From Actinoplanes sp040639655 (GTDB lineage: Bacteria; Actinomycetota; Actinomycetes; Mycobacteriales; Micromonosporaceae), in assembly GCF_040639655.1 (NCBI RefSeq), contig NZ_JBFAAI010000021.1, positions 83,088 through 147,087 on the forward strand: 64,000 nucleotides of DNA. The letters are read 5' to 3'. This document shows positions 27,534 to 35,717 of the stretch, piece by piece. The notes beneath the pieces are model-generated. The model did no database searches and was not told the DNA's origin. It saw only the letters and a list, made by a program, of their open reading frames with translations. The first letter of the stretch is position 1. Each line of letters begins with the position of its first letter. A program made the translations under genes and the position numbers.

Positions 27534-29246
27534 ATGTCCGACAACGAGTGGCCAAGGCAGTTGCCCGCGCCGGACCACGGCGAATGGAACGACCAGCCTC
27601 AGTCGCGTGGCCGTGTCCTGCTCGCCGCGGCCCTGGTCATCACGGTTCTCCTGGTCGCCGGTGGCGTCGCCTGGCGGCTGATGAGCAACGGGACCGGCGA
27701 CCCGGCCGCCCAGCCCAGTGCGGCGCCCGTGCCGTCGTTGAGCCGGCCCAGCGTCACCCCCTGCCCCAAGGCCGAGCTGACGGTGGCCGTGGCCCCCGAG
27801 ATCGAGCCGGTGATCAGCGAGGCGGCCGCCACACTCAAGCCGGCCGGCCAGCGATGCTCCCCGATCGTGGTGCGGGCCGAAGAACCCGGTGTCACCGCCG
27901 GCGCCAAGGACCAGCCGGACGTCTGGGTGCCGTCGTCGAGCGTCTGGCTGCGGATCGCGGCCGACAAGAAGAACGTGTACCAGACCTCCGGCGCCACCCT
28001 CGCCTGGTCGCCGATCGTGCTGGGGGCGCCGCAGGCGCTCACCGCCCAGTTCGCGACGGACGGCAAGACCTCCTGGACCGGCCTGATCAAGGCGGTGACC
28101 GAGGAGCGCGTCCCGGTCGTCACCATGACCGACCCGCTGCTCACCACGACGGGCCTGCTCAGCGTCCACGGCGTGCACGCGGCGACGGCACTGACCACGA
28201 AGGACCCGGGAATCGCCCAGCTGCGCGCGCTCACCCTGCGCAGCCGGCTCACCGACGCGGACGCCGACCCGGCCGCCCTGTTCACCGAGATGTCCCGGCA
28301 GACCGACGCCGCCGACGCCTCCTTCTCGGTCGGCGTCTTCCCCCTGATCGAGCAGCAGGTCACCGCCTACCAGAAGGGCGGGTACCGGATCCCGCTGACC
28401 GCCTCGGTGCCGATCGACGGGCAGGTCTCGGCCGACTACCCGTTCGCGGTCCGCAAAGGCGTCAAGACCCGGCTGGCCGAACAGCTGCGCGCCGCGATCA
28501 GCAAGCAGGCCCTGGCGGCGGCAGGGTTCCGTACCGAACCGGCCGCCGGTGGCGTCCGCCTGCCCGACTCGGGGAAGGCACTCCTCGCCACCGCCCGGCA
28601 GTGGGCCGGGTTCCAGACCGTGGCCTTCCAGGTGCTGCTGCTGATCGACAGTTCCGGCTCGATGAACGAGAAGGCCGGCACCGGTGCGGGCACCAAGGCG
28701 TCGCTGCTGCGGGAGTCCGGTGCCAGCGCCGCCGAACTGTTCAACCCGGAGACCACGATCGGTATGTGGTATTTCGGGGCCAGCGCCACTAGCAACACCG
28801 CGCACACCGAGGCGGTCCCGTTCGGGCCGATCACGGCGGCCGTCGACGGCAAGGCCCGGCGCGATGCGCTCGGCGAGGCGATCACCGCCTACCGTCCACA
28901 GGCGAACGCCGGCACCCCGCTCTACCAGACCGTGCTCGACGGCATCGCGGACATGCGCGAACGGGTCCAGCCCGGCCGCCCGTCGGTGGTCGTGGTGCTC
29001 ACCGACGGCACCGACGGTGGCACCAAGTTCTCGATGACCAACCAGCAGTTCCTGCAACGGCTCAACGCGGGGCGGGACCCGGGCCGGCCGGTGCCGGTCA
29101 TCGCCGTCGGTTACGGCCCGGACGCCAACATGAAGGCGCTGCAGGACATGGCCAAGGCCACCGGCGGCCAGGCGATCGCCGCCCGCAATCCGGCCGACCT
29201 GGCCTCCGCGATGGCCAAGGCCTTCCTGGCGGCCCGAACCACCTAG
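27534..29246 (+). CDS. Membrane-anchored solute-binding and VWA domain protein
   Basis: A 570-residue extracytoplasmic protein. One membrane helix lies at about 28-50 (VLLAAALVITVLLVAGGVAW) after a short acidic cytoplasmic N-terminus. Residues about 80-350 resemble type 1/2 periplasmic solute-binding proteins. A von Willebrand A domain follows, with the metal site DSSGS at 372-376 and the downstream Thr (GTPLYQ) and Asp (VLTDGTDGG). Such fusions are widespread in actinobacteria, but no ligand is known. The ATG at 27534 gives MSDNEWPRQL. The last 24 bases, including the stop, are repeated almost exactly just downstream. Confidence 0.83.
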   Translation: MSDNEWPRQLPAPDHGEWNDQPQSRGRVLLAAALVITVLLVAGGVAWRLMSNGTGDPAAQPSAAPVPSLSRPSVTPCPKAELTVAVAPEIEPVISEAAATLKPAGQRCSPIVVRAEEPGVTAGAKDQPDVWVPSSSVWLRIAADKKNVYQTSGATLAWSPIVLGAPQALTAQFATDGKTSWTGLIKAVTEERVPVVTMTDPLLTTTGLLSVHGVHAATALTTKDPGIAQLRALTLRSRLTDADADPAALFTEMSRQTDAADASFSVGVFPLIEQQVTAYQKGGYRIPLTASVPIDGQVSADYPFAVRKGVKTRLAEQLRAAISKQALAAAGFRTEPAAGGVRLPDSGKALLATARQWAGFQTVAFQVLLLIDSSGSMNEKAGTGAGTKASLLRESGASAAELFNPETTIGMWYFGASATSNTAHTEAVPFGPITAAVDGKARRDALGEAITAYRPQANAGTPLYQTVLDGIADMRERVQPGRPSVVVVLTDGTDGGTKFSMTNQQFLQRLNAGRDPGRPVPVIAVGYGPDANMKALQDMAKATGGQAIAARNPADLASAMAKAFLAARTT

Positions 29247-29271
29247 TTTCCTGGCGGCCCGAATCACCTGG
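29223..29271. repeat. Direct duplication of the VWA gene 3' end
   Basis: TTCCTGGCGGCCCGAACC and the six bases to the stop (29223-29246) recur at 29248-29271 with two substitutions. The second copy lies outside the coding region. Confidence 0.7.
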
Positions 29272-29301
29272 TCATCCTCGCGGCCGGACCCTGACAACGG
29301 A

Positions 29302-30735
29302 TCAGGCCGGCCCGATCGCGTCGGCCACGATCCGGGCGGACAGGGTCACCATCGGCAGTCCGCCGCCCGGATGCACCGACCCGCCGACCAGGAACAAACC
29401 GTCGACCGGGCCGCGGTTGCCGGGCCGCAGCAGGCCACCCGCGGTGCCGTAGATCGACCCGCCCGGTGCTCCGGTCGCCTCGGCCAGGTCGGCAGGCGTA
29501 CGCGTCTCGGCGAACTCCAGCCGGTCCCGGACATCAAGACCACGCCGGGCCAATACGTCCAGGACATGCCGGGCGTACGCGTCGGCCAGCCCTGGCCGCC
29601 GCCAGTCCACAGCGGACACCGCGGTGCCATGGCGTGCCGCGTTGACCAGCACGAACCACGCCTCGCGCCCGTCCGGCCGCACCGCCGGATCGGCGGCCCG
29701 GGTGACGAACACCGCCGGGTCGTCGACCGGCCTGACCCGGCGGCCCGGCCGCGGGAAGATCGCGTCGAACTCGGCGTCGTAGTGGCGCGGGAAGAAGACC
29801 GTGTGATGCGCCAGTTCCGGCGTCTCGCCGCGGACACCGAGCAGCAGCACGAACCCGCCCAGGCTGCGGTCGGCGAGCCCGGTCAGCCGGGCCGGGCTCG
29901 GCAGCAGATCCCGGTACAGGGTGACGGCGTCCACATTGGCCACCACCACGTCCGCCGGCACGAACCGGCCCGATGCCAGCCGGACCCCGCGCACGCCGGT
30001 GTCCGCCTCGATCGCCGTGACCTCGGAGCGCAGCTCCACCCGTACGCCCAGAAGATCGCACCGCGCGCGAAGCGCCGCGGCGAGGGTGCCCAGCCCGCCC
30101 GGCAGGTACCAGCCACCGTGGGCCAGCTCGGCGTAGGGGATCGCCGCGAGCGCGGCCGGAGCCCGTCGCGGATCGGTGCCGGTGTAGGTCGCGTAGCGGT
30201 CCAGCAGCATCCGCAACCGCGGATCCCGCAGATAGCGGCGGCCCAGCCCGCGCAGCGACCGGCCCGGCGCGATCGCCGCGAGATCACCGACCCGCCAGGA
30301 CAGCCGGGCCAGCGACGCCGCCGACACCGGCCGCTGCAGCACCGATTCCCAGGACGCGTGCCAGATGCGCGCGGCCCGCCGCCAGAACCGGTCCCAGTCC
30401 GCCGCCGCGTCCGGGCCGAGCGCGGCAGCGATCCGGTCGAGGAACACCGCGTGATCCGGCGACGAGTCGAGCACCACACCGTCCGGGAAGACATGCCGCA
30501 CCACCGGATCCAGCGGCTCCGGCCGCAGCCCCAGCTCCAGCTCGTCGAAGACCTGCGGCAGGGTGAGCAGGCTCGGGCCGGTGTCGAAGCGGTAGCCGTC
30601 CCGCTCGTACACCGCCAGCTTCCCGCCGACCTCCGCGGCGCGCTCGTGCACCGTCACCCGATGCCCGGCCGCGGCCAGCCGGACGGCGGCGGCCAGCCCG
30701 CCCACACCCGCCCCTATCACCACGATGTCACTCAC
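29302..30735 (-). CDS. CrtI/CrtD-family carotenoid desaturase
   Basis: FAD-dependent carotenoid desaturase of 477 residues. The N-terminal dinucleotide motif is IVVIGAGVGGLAAAVRLAAA, with VGGK and RFDTGPSLLT, and the C-terminal FAD motif is GLFLVGGSVHPGGGLPMVTLS. Family members include phytoene desaturase and the CrtD 3,4-desaturases that act on hydroxylated ends. Here the same-strand neighbours encode CruF, a glycosyltransferase and a CrtA-like protein, so an end-group 3',4'-desaturase (CrtD) is more likely than phytoene desaturase. The GTG start at 30735 is preceded by GGAAAGG. A palindromic repeat separates it from the glycosyltransferase gene. Confidence 0.83.
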   Translation of the reverse strand: MSDIVVIGAGVGGLAAAVRLAAAGHRVTVHERAAEVGGKLAVYERDGYRFDTGPSLLTLPQVFDELELGLRPEPLDPVVRHVFPDGVVLDSSPDHAVFLDRIAAALGPDAAADWDRFWRRAARIWHASWESVLQRPVSAASLARLSWRVGDLAAIAPGRSLRGLGRRYLRDPRLRMLLDRYATYTGTDPRRAPAALAAIPYAELAHGGWYLPGGLGTLAAALRARCDLLGVRVELRSEVTAIEADTGVRGVRLASGRFVPADVVVANVDAVTLYRDLLPSPARLTGLADRSLGGFVLLLGVRGETPELAHHTVFFPRHYDAEFDAIFPRPGRRVRPVDDPAVFVTRAADPAVRPDGREAWFVLVNAARHGTAVSAVDWRRPGLADAYARHVLDVLARRGLDVRDRLEFAETRTPADLAEATGAPGGSIYGTAGGLLRPGNRGPVDGLFLVGGSVHPGGGLPMVTLSARIVADAIGPA

Positions 30736-30782
30736 GACAAGATCAAAACCTTTCCTCCGGTACGGGCGGCAACCACCGTTCC

Positions 30783-30842
30783 CACCCAGCTGTATCGCAC
30801 CGCTGTCTCAGAACCGTTGAGACAGCGGTGTGGGCCAGCCGC
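30783..30842. repeat. Dispersed palindromic repeat, locus C (one unit)
   Basis: The cleanest copy in the window: CACCGCTGTCTCA (30798-30810) and TGAGACAGCGGTG (30818-30830) are perfect 13-base complements with a seven-base loop. Outer arms CCAGCTG / GCCAGCC flank them. It lies within the carotenoid operon between the glycosyltransferase and CrtD-like genes. Confidence 0.85.
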
Positions 30843-30846
30843 GGGG

Positions 30847-31929
30847 TCAGAGGGCACGGCCGCGCCACGACAGGCGACCCTGGCGTTTCAGGTGGAACGA
30901 ACGGGCCACCAGCCAGGCGAACAGGACGACCGAGACCGGGTGCGCGAACGCGTCCGGGAACATCCGGCCGCCGGTGGCCGCGGCACTGACCAGGCGACCG
31001 GTGACCCCGAGCAGGTACGCCACCGCGGCCACGGCCGGCCAGGCACCGACCAGGAACGGCACGGGTGCGGCGTACAGCAGAAGAAGCAGGACCACGACGG
31101 CGGCCGCGCCGGGCGCCGACCCGAACGACGCCCAGAGAGATTTGCCGTACCCGTCCGCCAGCTCTCGCCAGGACGAATACATGTGACAGGTGGCCAGCCG
31201 GGAACCGTCGGCCAGAGCGATCCGCCCGCCGGACCGTTTCACCGCGCGGGCCAGGCCGATGTCCTCCAGGACGTCGTCGCGGACCGCGGCGTGCCCACCG
31301 GCCCGCCGGTAGCCGGCCCGGTCCACCACCAGCCACTGGCCCCCGGCGGCAGCAAGCGACGGGCGCGGGGAGCGTTCCATGCCACGCATCGGCAGAAACG
31401 TCAGCCACGACCACTGCAGCAGCGGTTGCACCAGACGCCCGGCGCCGACGATTCTCGGGTACGGGGAGAGCAGCGTCACCCCGCTCGACCGGAGAAGAGT
31501 CACCGCACCGGCCACCGCGTCCGGCGCCAGCACCACGTCCGCGTCGACGAAGACCAGCACGTCGGCGTCCCCCGCGTCGTCGGCGAGCTGACGGCAGGCG
31601 TTCGGCTTACCCAGCCAGCCGTCGGGCAGCGACCCGCCGGTGAGCAGCCGCACCCGCGGGTCGCCGGCCGTCACCGCCCCCACCACGGCAGCGGTGCCGT
31701 CGGTGGACCCGTCGTCGAGGACATGGATACGCAGATCCGGGACACCACGCTGGGCCAGCAGCGACTCCAGGCACGGCGTGACCCGGCCGGCTTCGTCACG
31801 CAGCGGCAGCAGCACCGCCACTCGCTCGGTCGTGGCGGCGTCCCGGCGGGGGCGGCGCAACAGCAGCGCGTTGACCACGGTGTGCGCCGTGAGCAGCAGC
31901 AACGGCAGCAGGACGAGCCAGGCGGTCAC
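30847..31929 (-). CDS. Family 2 glycosyltransferase (CruC-like), carotenoid glycosylation
   Basis: A 360-residue membrane-bound GT2 enzyme. It has an N-terminal helix (WLVLLPLLLLTAHTVVNALL), a GT-A domain with VAVLLPLRDEA, HVLDDGSTDGT and the metal-binding VFVDADVVL, an acceptor-site DVLEDIGLAR, and two to three C-terminal helices. The GTG at 31929 overlaps the cruF stop in GTGA. In related bacteria a GT2 beside CruF transfers a sugar to the hydroxylated carotenoid end, so that role is inferred. Sugar donor unknown. Confidence 0.8.
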   Translation of the reverse strand: MTAWLVLLPLLLLTAHTVVNALLLRRPRRDAATTERVAVLLPLRDEAGRVTPCLESLLAQRGVPDLRIHVLDDGSTDGTAAVVGAVTAGDPRVRLLTGGSLPDGWLGKPNACRQLADDAGDADVLVFVDADVVLAPDAVAGAVTLLRSSGVTLLSPYPRIVGAGRLVQPLLQWSWLTFLPMRGMERSPRPSLAAAGGQWLVVDRAGYRRAGGHAAVRDDVLEDIGLARAVKRSGGRIALADGSRLATCHMYSSWRELADGYGKSLWASFGSAPGAAAVVVLLLLLYAAPVPFLVGAWPAVAAVAYLLGVTGRLVSAAATGGRMFPDAFAHPVSVVLFAWLVARSFHLKRQGRLSWRGRAL

Positions 31930-32711
31930 AGCCTGCTCTCTCCGGGCGCGGAGGCTGCCGCCCGGTGCTGCCGGGCGCGGAGCAGCAGCAGCGGCAGCAC
32001 CGCCGCGCCCATCAGCAGCCCGCCCCACACCGCCGAACCCGGCAGGTCCAGGAAGACGGCATGGGCCAGCACCGACGAGAAGTACGTCCACAGCCAGAGC
32101 GCCAGCATCGGAGCGTCGGAGTCCGCCGGCGCCGACGCGGTACGCGCCGCCACCGCCGACAACGCCGTCATCAGCAGCACCGCGAAACCCAGCCAGCCCA
32201 GATAGTTGCCGACCGGGACACCCGGCACCCCGGGCAGCGCCGGCAGCGGATCGTGCCAGCGCCAATACCCCTCCGCGACCATCTGCGGATCGAGGAACAG
32301 ATCCCACGCGGCCAGACCGGCGGCAGCCACCCCGATCCGCGCCACCCGTCCCCGCGCCACCCGTAGCGCCGCCAGCCAGGCCGGCCACGCCATCCAGGTC
32401 CACGCCAGCGGGATGATCAGCGGCACACCCAGCAGCTTCGGCCCCAGCTGACCCGAATAGTCGTAACTCCCGAACGGGAACCCGGTCGCCACCCCGACCG
32501 CCTCCACCGCGAACCCGCCGAGCATCGCCGTACCCACCAGCGCGGCCGCGGCCCGCGGACCCCGGCACAGCAGCGCGTGCGACACCGACAGCACCACGCC
32601 GATCAGGACCGTCGCCATGGTCAGGCCGGCCCGTACCCCGCCCTCGGTCAGCGGATAACAGATCTGGGCCAGAACCAGCGCGCCCAGCAGAAACCAGGGA
32701 ACCGTGCGCAA
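31926..32711 (-). CDS. cruF: CruF-type carotenoid end-group hydratase
   Basis: Membrane protein that adds water to the terminal double bond of acyclic carotenoid ends (carotenoid 1',2'-hydratase). The 261-residue protein has about seven membrane helices and family segments such as GFPFGSYDYSGQLGPKLLGVP, here read in two parts, AWDLFLDPQMVAEGYW and VPVGNYLGWL. No ATG or GTG fits, so the TTG at 32711 is chosen; the upstream frame runs inside the GNAT gene. A CTG at 32720 is also possible. The stop overlaps the glycosyltransferase start. Confidence 0.8.
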   Translation of the reverse strand: MRTVPWFLLGALVLAQICYPLTEGGVRAGLTMATVLIGVVLSVSHALLCRGPRAAAALVGTAMLGGFAVEAVGVATGFPFGSYDYSGQLGPKLLGVPLIIPLAWTWMAWPAWLAALRVARGRVARIGVAAAGLAAWDLFLDPQMVAEGYWRWHDPLPALPGVPGVPVGNYLGWLGFAVLLMTALSAVAARTASAPADSDAPMLALWLWTYFSSVLAHAVFLDLPGSAVWGGLLMGAAVLPLLLLRARQHRAAASAPGESRL

Positions 32712-32716
32712 CGGAG

Positions 32717-33295
32717 TCAGCCGCCGACCATTCCCGGAGCACCCTCGGCCGGCCGTTCCGCAAGCGGAAGCTCCCGGCCCAGAATCGCGAATGCCCGCTC
32801 GTCCCCTGGGAACATGAAATTCCGCAGCACATCGGTGAAACCGAAACGCCGATACAGCCGCCACGCCCGCGACTGGAGCTCGTCAGCCTCCGGAGTGGAC
32901 AGCAGCACCCGCTTGCCGTCCGCCATCGCCAGCAGCGCCCGCAGCTGCCGCGCCCCCACCCCGTGACCCTGGGCCACCGGGCGTACGTGAAGTTCGACGA
33001 CCTCGAAACAGCTGGTCAGCCAATAGCCGCGGGACGGCTCGTCCAGCGCCGACCGCACCTGGTCGTGCCACCACTGACCGGCCGCCGACGTGTAGCCGTA
33101 CCCGAAACCGGCCAGCCGGCCCTCCGCGGTCAACGTCGCCACCGCCCGGAAACCCGGCCGCCGCACGTGCGAGCCGATGTAGCCGCGACGCGTCTGCAGC
33201 AACTCCTTGCGATAGCCCATCGCCTCGCCGTAGACGGTCACCACGTCGTCGAGCCGGCGCAGCAGATCGTCCGGTTGCCACGCTACGAGCCTCAT
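32717..33295 (-). CDS. GNAT-family acetyltransferase
   Basis: A 192-residue GCN5-type N-acyltransferase. The acetyl-CoA loop is VELHVRPVAQGHGVGARQL, with the Q-x-x-G-x-G pattern, and the C-terminal strand-helix is typical (LYRRFGFTDVLRNFMFPG). The ATG at 33295 forms an ATGA overlap with the CrtA-like stop, and the stop lies five bases before the cruF start, so it is fully inside the carotenoid operon. Acylation of a carotenoid sugar, or an unrelated substrate, are both possible; no specificity residues are recognised. Confidence 0.82.
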   Translation of the reverse strand: MRLVAWQPDDLLRRLDDVVTVYGEAMGYRKELLQTRRGYIGSHVRRPGFRAVATLTAEGRLAGFGYGYTSAAGQWWHDQVRSALDEPSRGYWLTSCFEVVELHVRPVAQGHGVGARQLRALLAMADGKRVLLSTPEADELQSRAWRLYRRFGFTDVLRNFMFPGDERAFAILGRELPLAERPAEGAPGMVGG

Positions 33296-33996
33296 CGCTC
33301 CGTCTGCTCCTCGTCGGCCGGAACCTCGTCGGTGAGGTTCTCGTTCATCCAGCCCAGCACCGTGCGGTCCCCGGCGAGCTCACGCACCGCGAAACGGGCG
33401 AACAGCTCCTCCGCGTACCAGTTGTCGGCGGGTGTACGGGCGATCACCGCGCGATGCTCCGGCTGACGGTACGCGAACGCCGTCAGATCCGCCGTGCTCC
33501 GCCACACGCTGACCGTCCCCTGCCAGCCGACCGGCGCCTCACCCACCCCGAACCGGGCCAGCAGACCCGGCGCCGCCGTCAACTCCCGCGCCACCGGCCC
33601 GATCGCCCGCCAGAAGCGCAGCGCCCGCGCCGGACGCAACCGGGCCCGGGTCAGCGCCACCACCGGGCCGTCCGTTTTGCGCCCGGTCGGCCGGAACGGG
33701 CTCCGGCCCGACCACGAACCCCGGCTCACCAGCGGCTCCAGATCGATCCGGGCCTGCCGCTCGGCGATCGCGTCCCACACCGGGAACCGTACCGGCGCGT
33801 CGCTCACCGTGATCGCGGCCCAGCGGGTCAGATCCGTGTCACCGGGACCGAAGGTGGAGCCGGTACCCGTACCCAGGAACTTGCCGAACCGGACCGCTGA
33901 CAGATGCCGGCGGGCGAACGCCATGCGAAGCATGGCGGAACCGACAGCGCGGCGCGGAACCCGCCAGACATGCAGGCTGACCTGATCGTCGGACAT
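33292..33996 (-). CDS. CrtA-like (spheroidene monooxygenase family) protein
   Basis: A 234-residue protein resembling spheroidene monooxygenase CrtA, which inserts a keto group at the carotenoid C-2 position. Family-like segments are FGKFLGTGTGSTFGPGDTDLTRWA, here abbreviated to its GTGTG core, then ARLRPARALRFWRAIGPV and GWQGTVSVWRSTADLTAFAYR, and NWYAEELFARF. The ATG is at 33996. The neighbours, CruF, CrtD-like and GT2, support a carotenoid role. Members of this superfamily in actinobacteria may act on other substrates, so the ketolase reading is moderate. Confidence 0.72.
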   Translation of the reverse strand: MSDDQVSLHVWRVPRRAVGSAMLRMAFARRHLSAVRFGKFLGTGTGSTFGPGDTDLTRWAAITVSDAPVRFPVWDAIAERQARIDLEPLVSRGSWSGRSPFRPTGRKTDGPVVALTRARLRPARALRFWRAIGPVARELTAAPGLLARFGVGEAPVGWQGTVSVWRSTADLTAFAYRQPEHRAVIARTPADNWYAEELFARFAVRELAGDRTVLGWMNENLTDEVPADEEQTER

Positions 33997-34025
33997 CGCG
34001 CCACGTTACCCGCCCGGCGGACCGC

Positions 34026-34189
34026 CGCGACCTCCGCCGGGGTTTCGCTGTGACGCGGACCGGTCCGGGGTCATTCTTACGCGACCTCCGCCGGGGTCCC
34101 GGCCGTGACGCGGACCGGTTCGGCGTCGTTCCTACGCGACCTCCGCCGGGGTTCCGGAGGTGACGCGGACCAGTTCGGCATACGTGATC
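34026..34189. repeat. Three tandem 54-55-bp repeats running into the ybaK 3' end
   Basis: Units start at 34026, 34080 and 34135, each with CGCGACCTCCGCCGGGGT then GTGACGCGGACC. The third unit encodes the last residues and stop of the YbaK protein; the other two lie downstream of the gene. So the gene's end appears to have been duplicated twice. Confidence 0.8.
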
Positions 34190-34605
34190 GGGAAGATCGA
34201 TTGGGGTACGCCCGCGGCCGCCCACACCACCGGGTACTGCTCCAGATCCACGTCGACCAGCGTCCGCACCGGCTTCGGATGCCCCAGCGGGGCGACCCCG
34301 CCGATCGCCTGGCCGGTGTGCCGGCGCACGAACTCCGGCGTCGCCCGGCGTAGCTTCGACACCCCCAGCGCGGCGGCCACCTTGGCCGTGTCGACCCGGT
34401 GCGCGCCCGACGTCAGCACCAGCAGCGGCTCACCGTCCGCGTCGAAGATCAGCGAATTGGCGATCTGCCCGACCTCGATGCCCAGAGCGGCCGCCGCCGC
34501 GGCTGCGGTGTGCACGGCCGCGTCGAGGATGACGATCTCGGCGGCGTCCGAGCCGGCCGACGTCAACGCGTCCCGCACCGCGATCACATTCGGATGGTTG
34601 TGCAT
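34132..34605 (-). CDS. YbaK/EbsC-family aminoacyl-tRNA deacylase
   Basis: A 157-residue single-domain protein of the INS superfamily, which hydrolyses misacylated tRNA, for example Cys-tRNA(Pro). Family motifs are GIEVGQIANSLIF, LVLTSGAHRVDTAKVAAALG and QAIGGVAPLGHPKPV with the conserved Gly-Gly-x-x-Pro-x-Gly loop. The catalytic Lys expected after IANS is not evident at the usual position (NSLIF then D), so the exact substrate is open. The ATG is at 34605. The 3' end is part of a tandem repeat. It is probably cotranscribed with the SDR gene 42 bases upstream. Confidence 0.85.
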   Translation of the reverse strand: MHNHPNVIAVRDALTSAGSDAAEIVILDAAVHTAAAAAAALGIEVGQIANSLIFDADGEPLLVLTSGAHRVDTAKVAAALGVSKLRRATPEFVRRHTGQAIGGVAPLGHPKPVRTLVDVDLEQYPVVWAAAGVPQSIFPITYAELVRVTSGTPAEVA

Positions 34606-34647
34606 CCGAACATTCTGCGTCCCGGCCCCCGCACCGGGACATCGTGC

Positions 34648-35457
34648 CTACGGTCGCGTGGCGGCGACGCTGGCCTCCCACAGCCGGGCGGCCAGCTCCG
34701 GGTCCCCGGCGTGCGCGGCCGTGCCGGACAGCCGGTGACCGGCGTAGTAGCCGCCGTTCACCAGCTCCGCCTCCGGGGCGGTGGCCAGCCACACCAGCAG
34801 CTCACCGGCTTTCTCCGGAGTCACCAGGAACGGCGCGAACCGGTAGAAGAACCGGGTCACCCGATCGGCACCGAAGTTCGTCCGCACCACACCCGGATGA
34901 AAGGACACGCTGAACACATCGGGCCACCGGCGGGCCGCCTCCGCGGTGAACAGGATGTTCGCCGACTTGCCCGCGCCGTACGCCTGCCAGGAATTGAAAC
35001 GCTCCGGATCACCGGCCAGCGCCTCCGGGTCCGGGCGGCCGCGATGATGCGCGCGGGATGCGGTGTTCACCACCCGGGAACCGGTCAACCGCTCCCGCAG
35101 AAGGTTCGTGAGCAGGAACGGGGCCAGATGATTGCTCTGCATCGTCGCCTCGAAGCCGTCCCCGGTCCGCCGGAACCCGTCGACCATGCCACCGGCGTTG
35201 TTCGCCAGCACGTCGATCCTCGGGCAGGCGGCCAGCAGTTCCCCGGCCAGCGCCCGGACGTCGTCGAGCCGCTCGAAGTCGGCCCGGAGAACCATCGGCT
35301 CACGCCCGCCGCCCGCCGTCCGCACCGCAGCCGCCGCCGCGGCCAGCCGGCCCGGATCCCGCCCGACCAGAACCACCTCGTCACCGCGAGCGGCGAACTG
35401 CTCAGCAGCCGCCAGACCCACACCCGAACTGCCCCCGGTAACCACGACCGTCGCCAT
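34648..35457 (-). CDS. Short-chain dehydrogenase/reductase
   Basis: A 269-residue NAD(P)-dependent oxidoreductase of the retinol-dehydrogenase-like SDR branch. The cofactor motif is VVTGGSSGVGLAAAEQF near residue 4, followed by VLANNAGGM, NTASRAHHRG and YGAGKSANILF with the catalytic Tyr and Lys. The ATG at 35457 begins at the first strand; an ATG nine bases upstream is possible. It leads the minus-strand run toward the carotenoid genes, so it may belong to that transcript. The substrate is unknown. A long inverted repeat lies in its upstream region. Confidence 0.85.
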   Translation of the reverse strand: MATVVVTGGSSGVGLAAAEQFAARGDEVVLVGRDPGRLAAAAAAVRTAGGGREPMVLRADFERLDDVRALAGELLAACPRIDVLANNAGGMVDGFRRTGDGFEATMQSNHLAPFLLTNLLRERLTGSRVVNTASRAHHRGRPDPEALAGDPERFNSWQAYGAGKSANILFTAEAARRWPDVFSVSFHPGVVRTNFGADRVTRFFYRFAPFLVTPEKAGELLVWLATAPEAELVNGGYYAGHRLSGTAAHAGDPELAARLWEASVAATRP

Positions 35458-35520
35458 GTCACCCATCGTATTCACGATCGTCCCCGTGCGGCCCTCGCCG
35501 GCCCGTTCCACTCACCTTTT

Positions 35521-35606
35521 CCACTCGCCGCCGCCTTCTCCGCGATGTTGTGAGGGTGCGGCTGCGGCCGGGGTGCAACCTCACAACATCGTCTGGCTGC
35601 GAGTGG
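35521..35606. repeat. Long interrupted inverted repeat in a divergent intergenic region
   Basis: Two nested arms: GATGTTGTGAGG (35544-35555) with CCTCACAACATC (35579-35590), perfect over 12 bases, and CCACTCGC (35521-35528) with GCGAGTGG (35599-35606). It is between the SDR start and the DUF6153 start, so promoters on both sides could be affected; operator or RNA structure are both possible. Confidence 0.65.
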
Positions 35607-35717
35607 TGGTGGTGGGTCTTCGCGGCTTTTACGCATTTTGGGTGGCGGCCGTGTCTTGAGGGCGACCGGATCGGTGTGGGTACGGTGATCGGTGTGTGGA
35701 TCAAGGTGAGCGGTGCG

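Noticed and set aside
29371..32205. A 944-codon plus-strand frame opposite crtD and the glycosyltransferase
   Set aside because: Antisense shadow rich in His, Gln and Arg without any family likeness.
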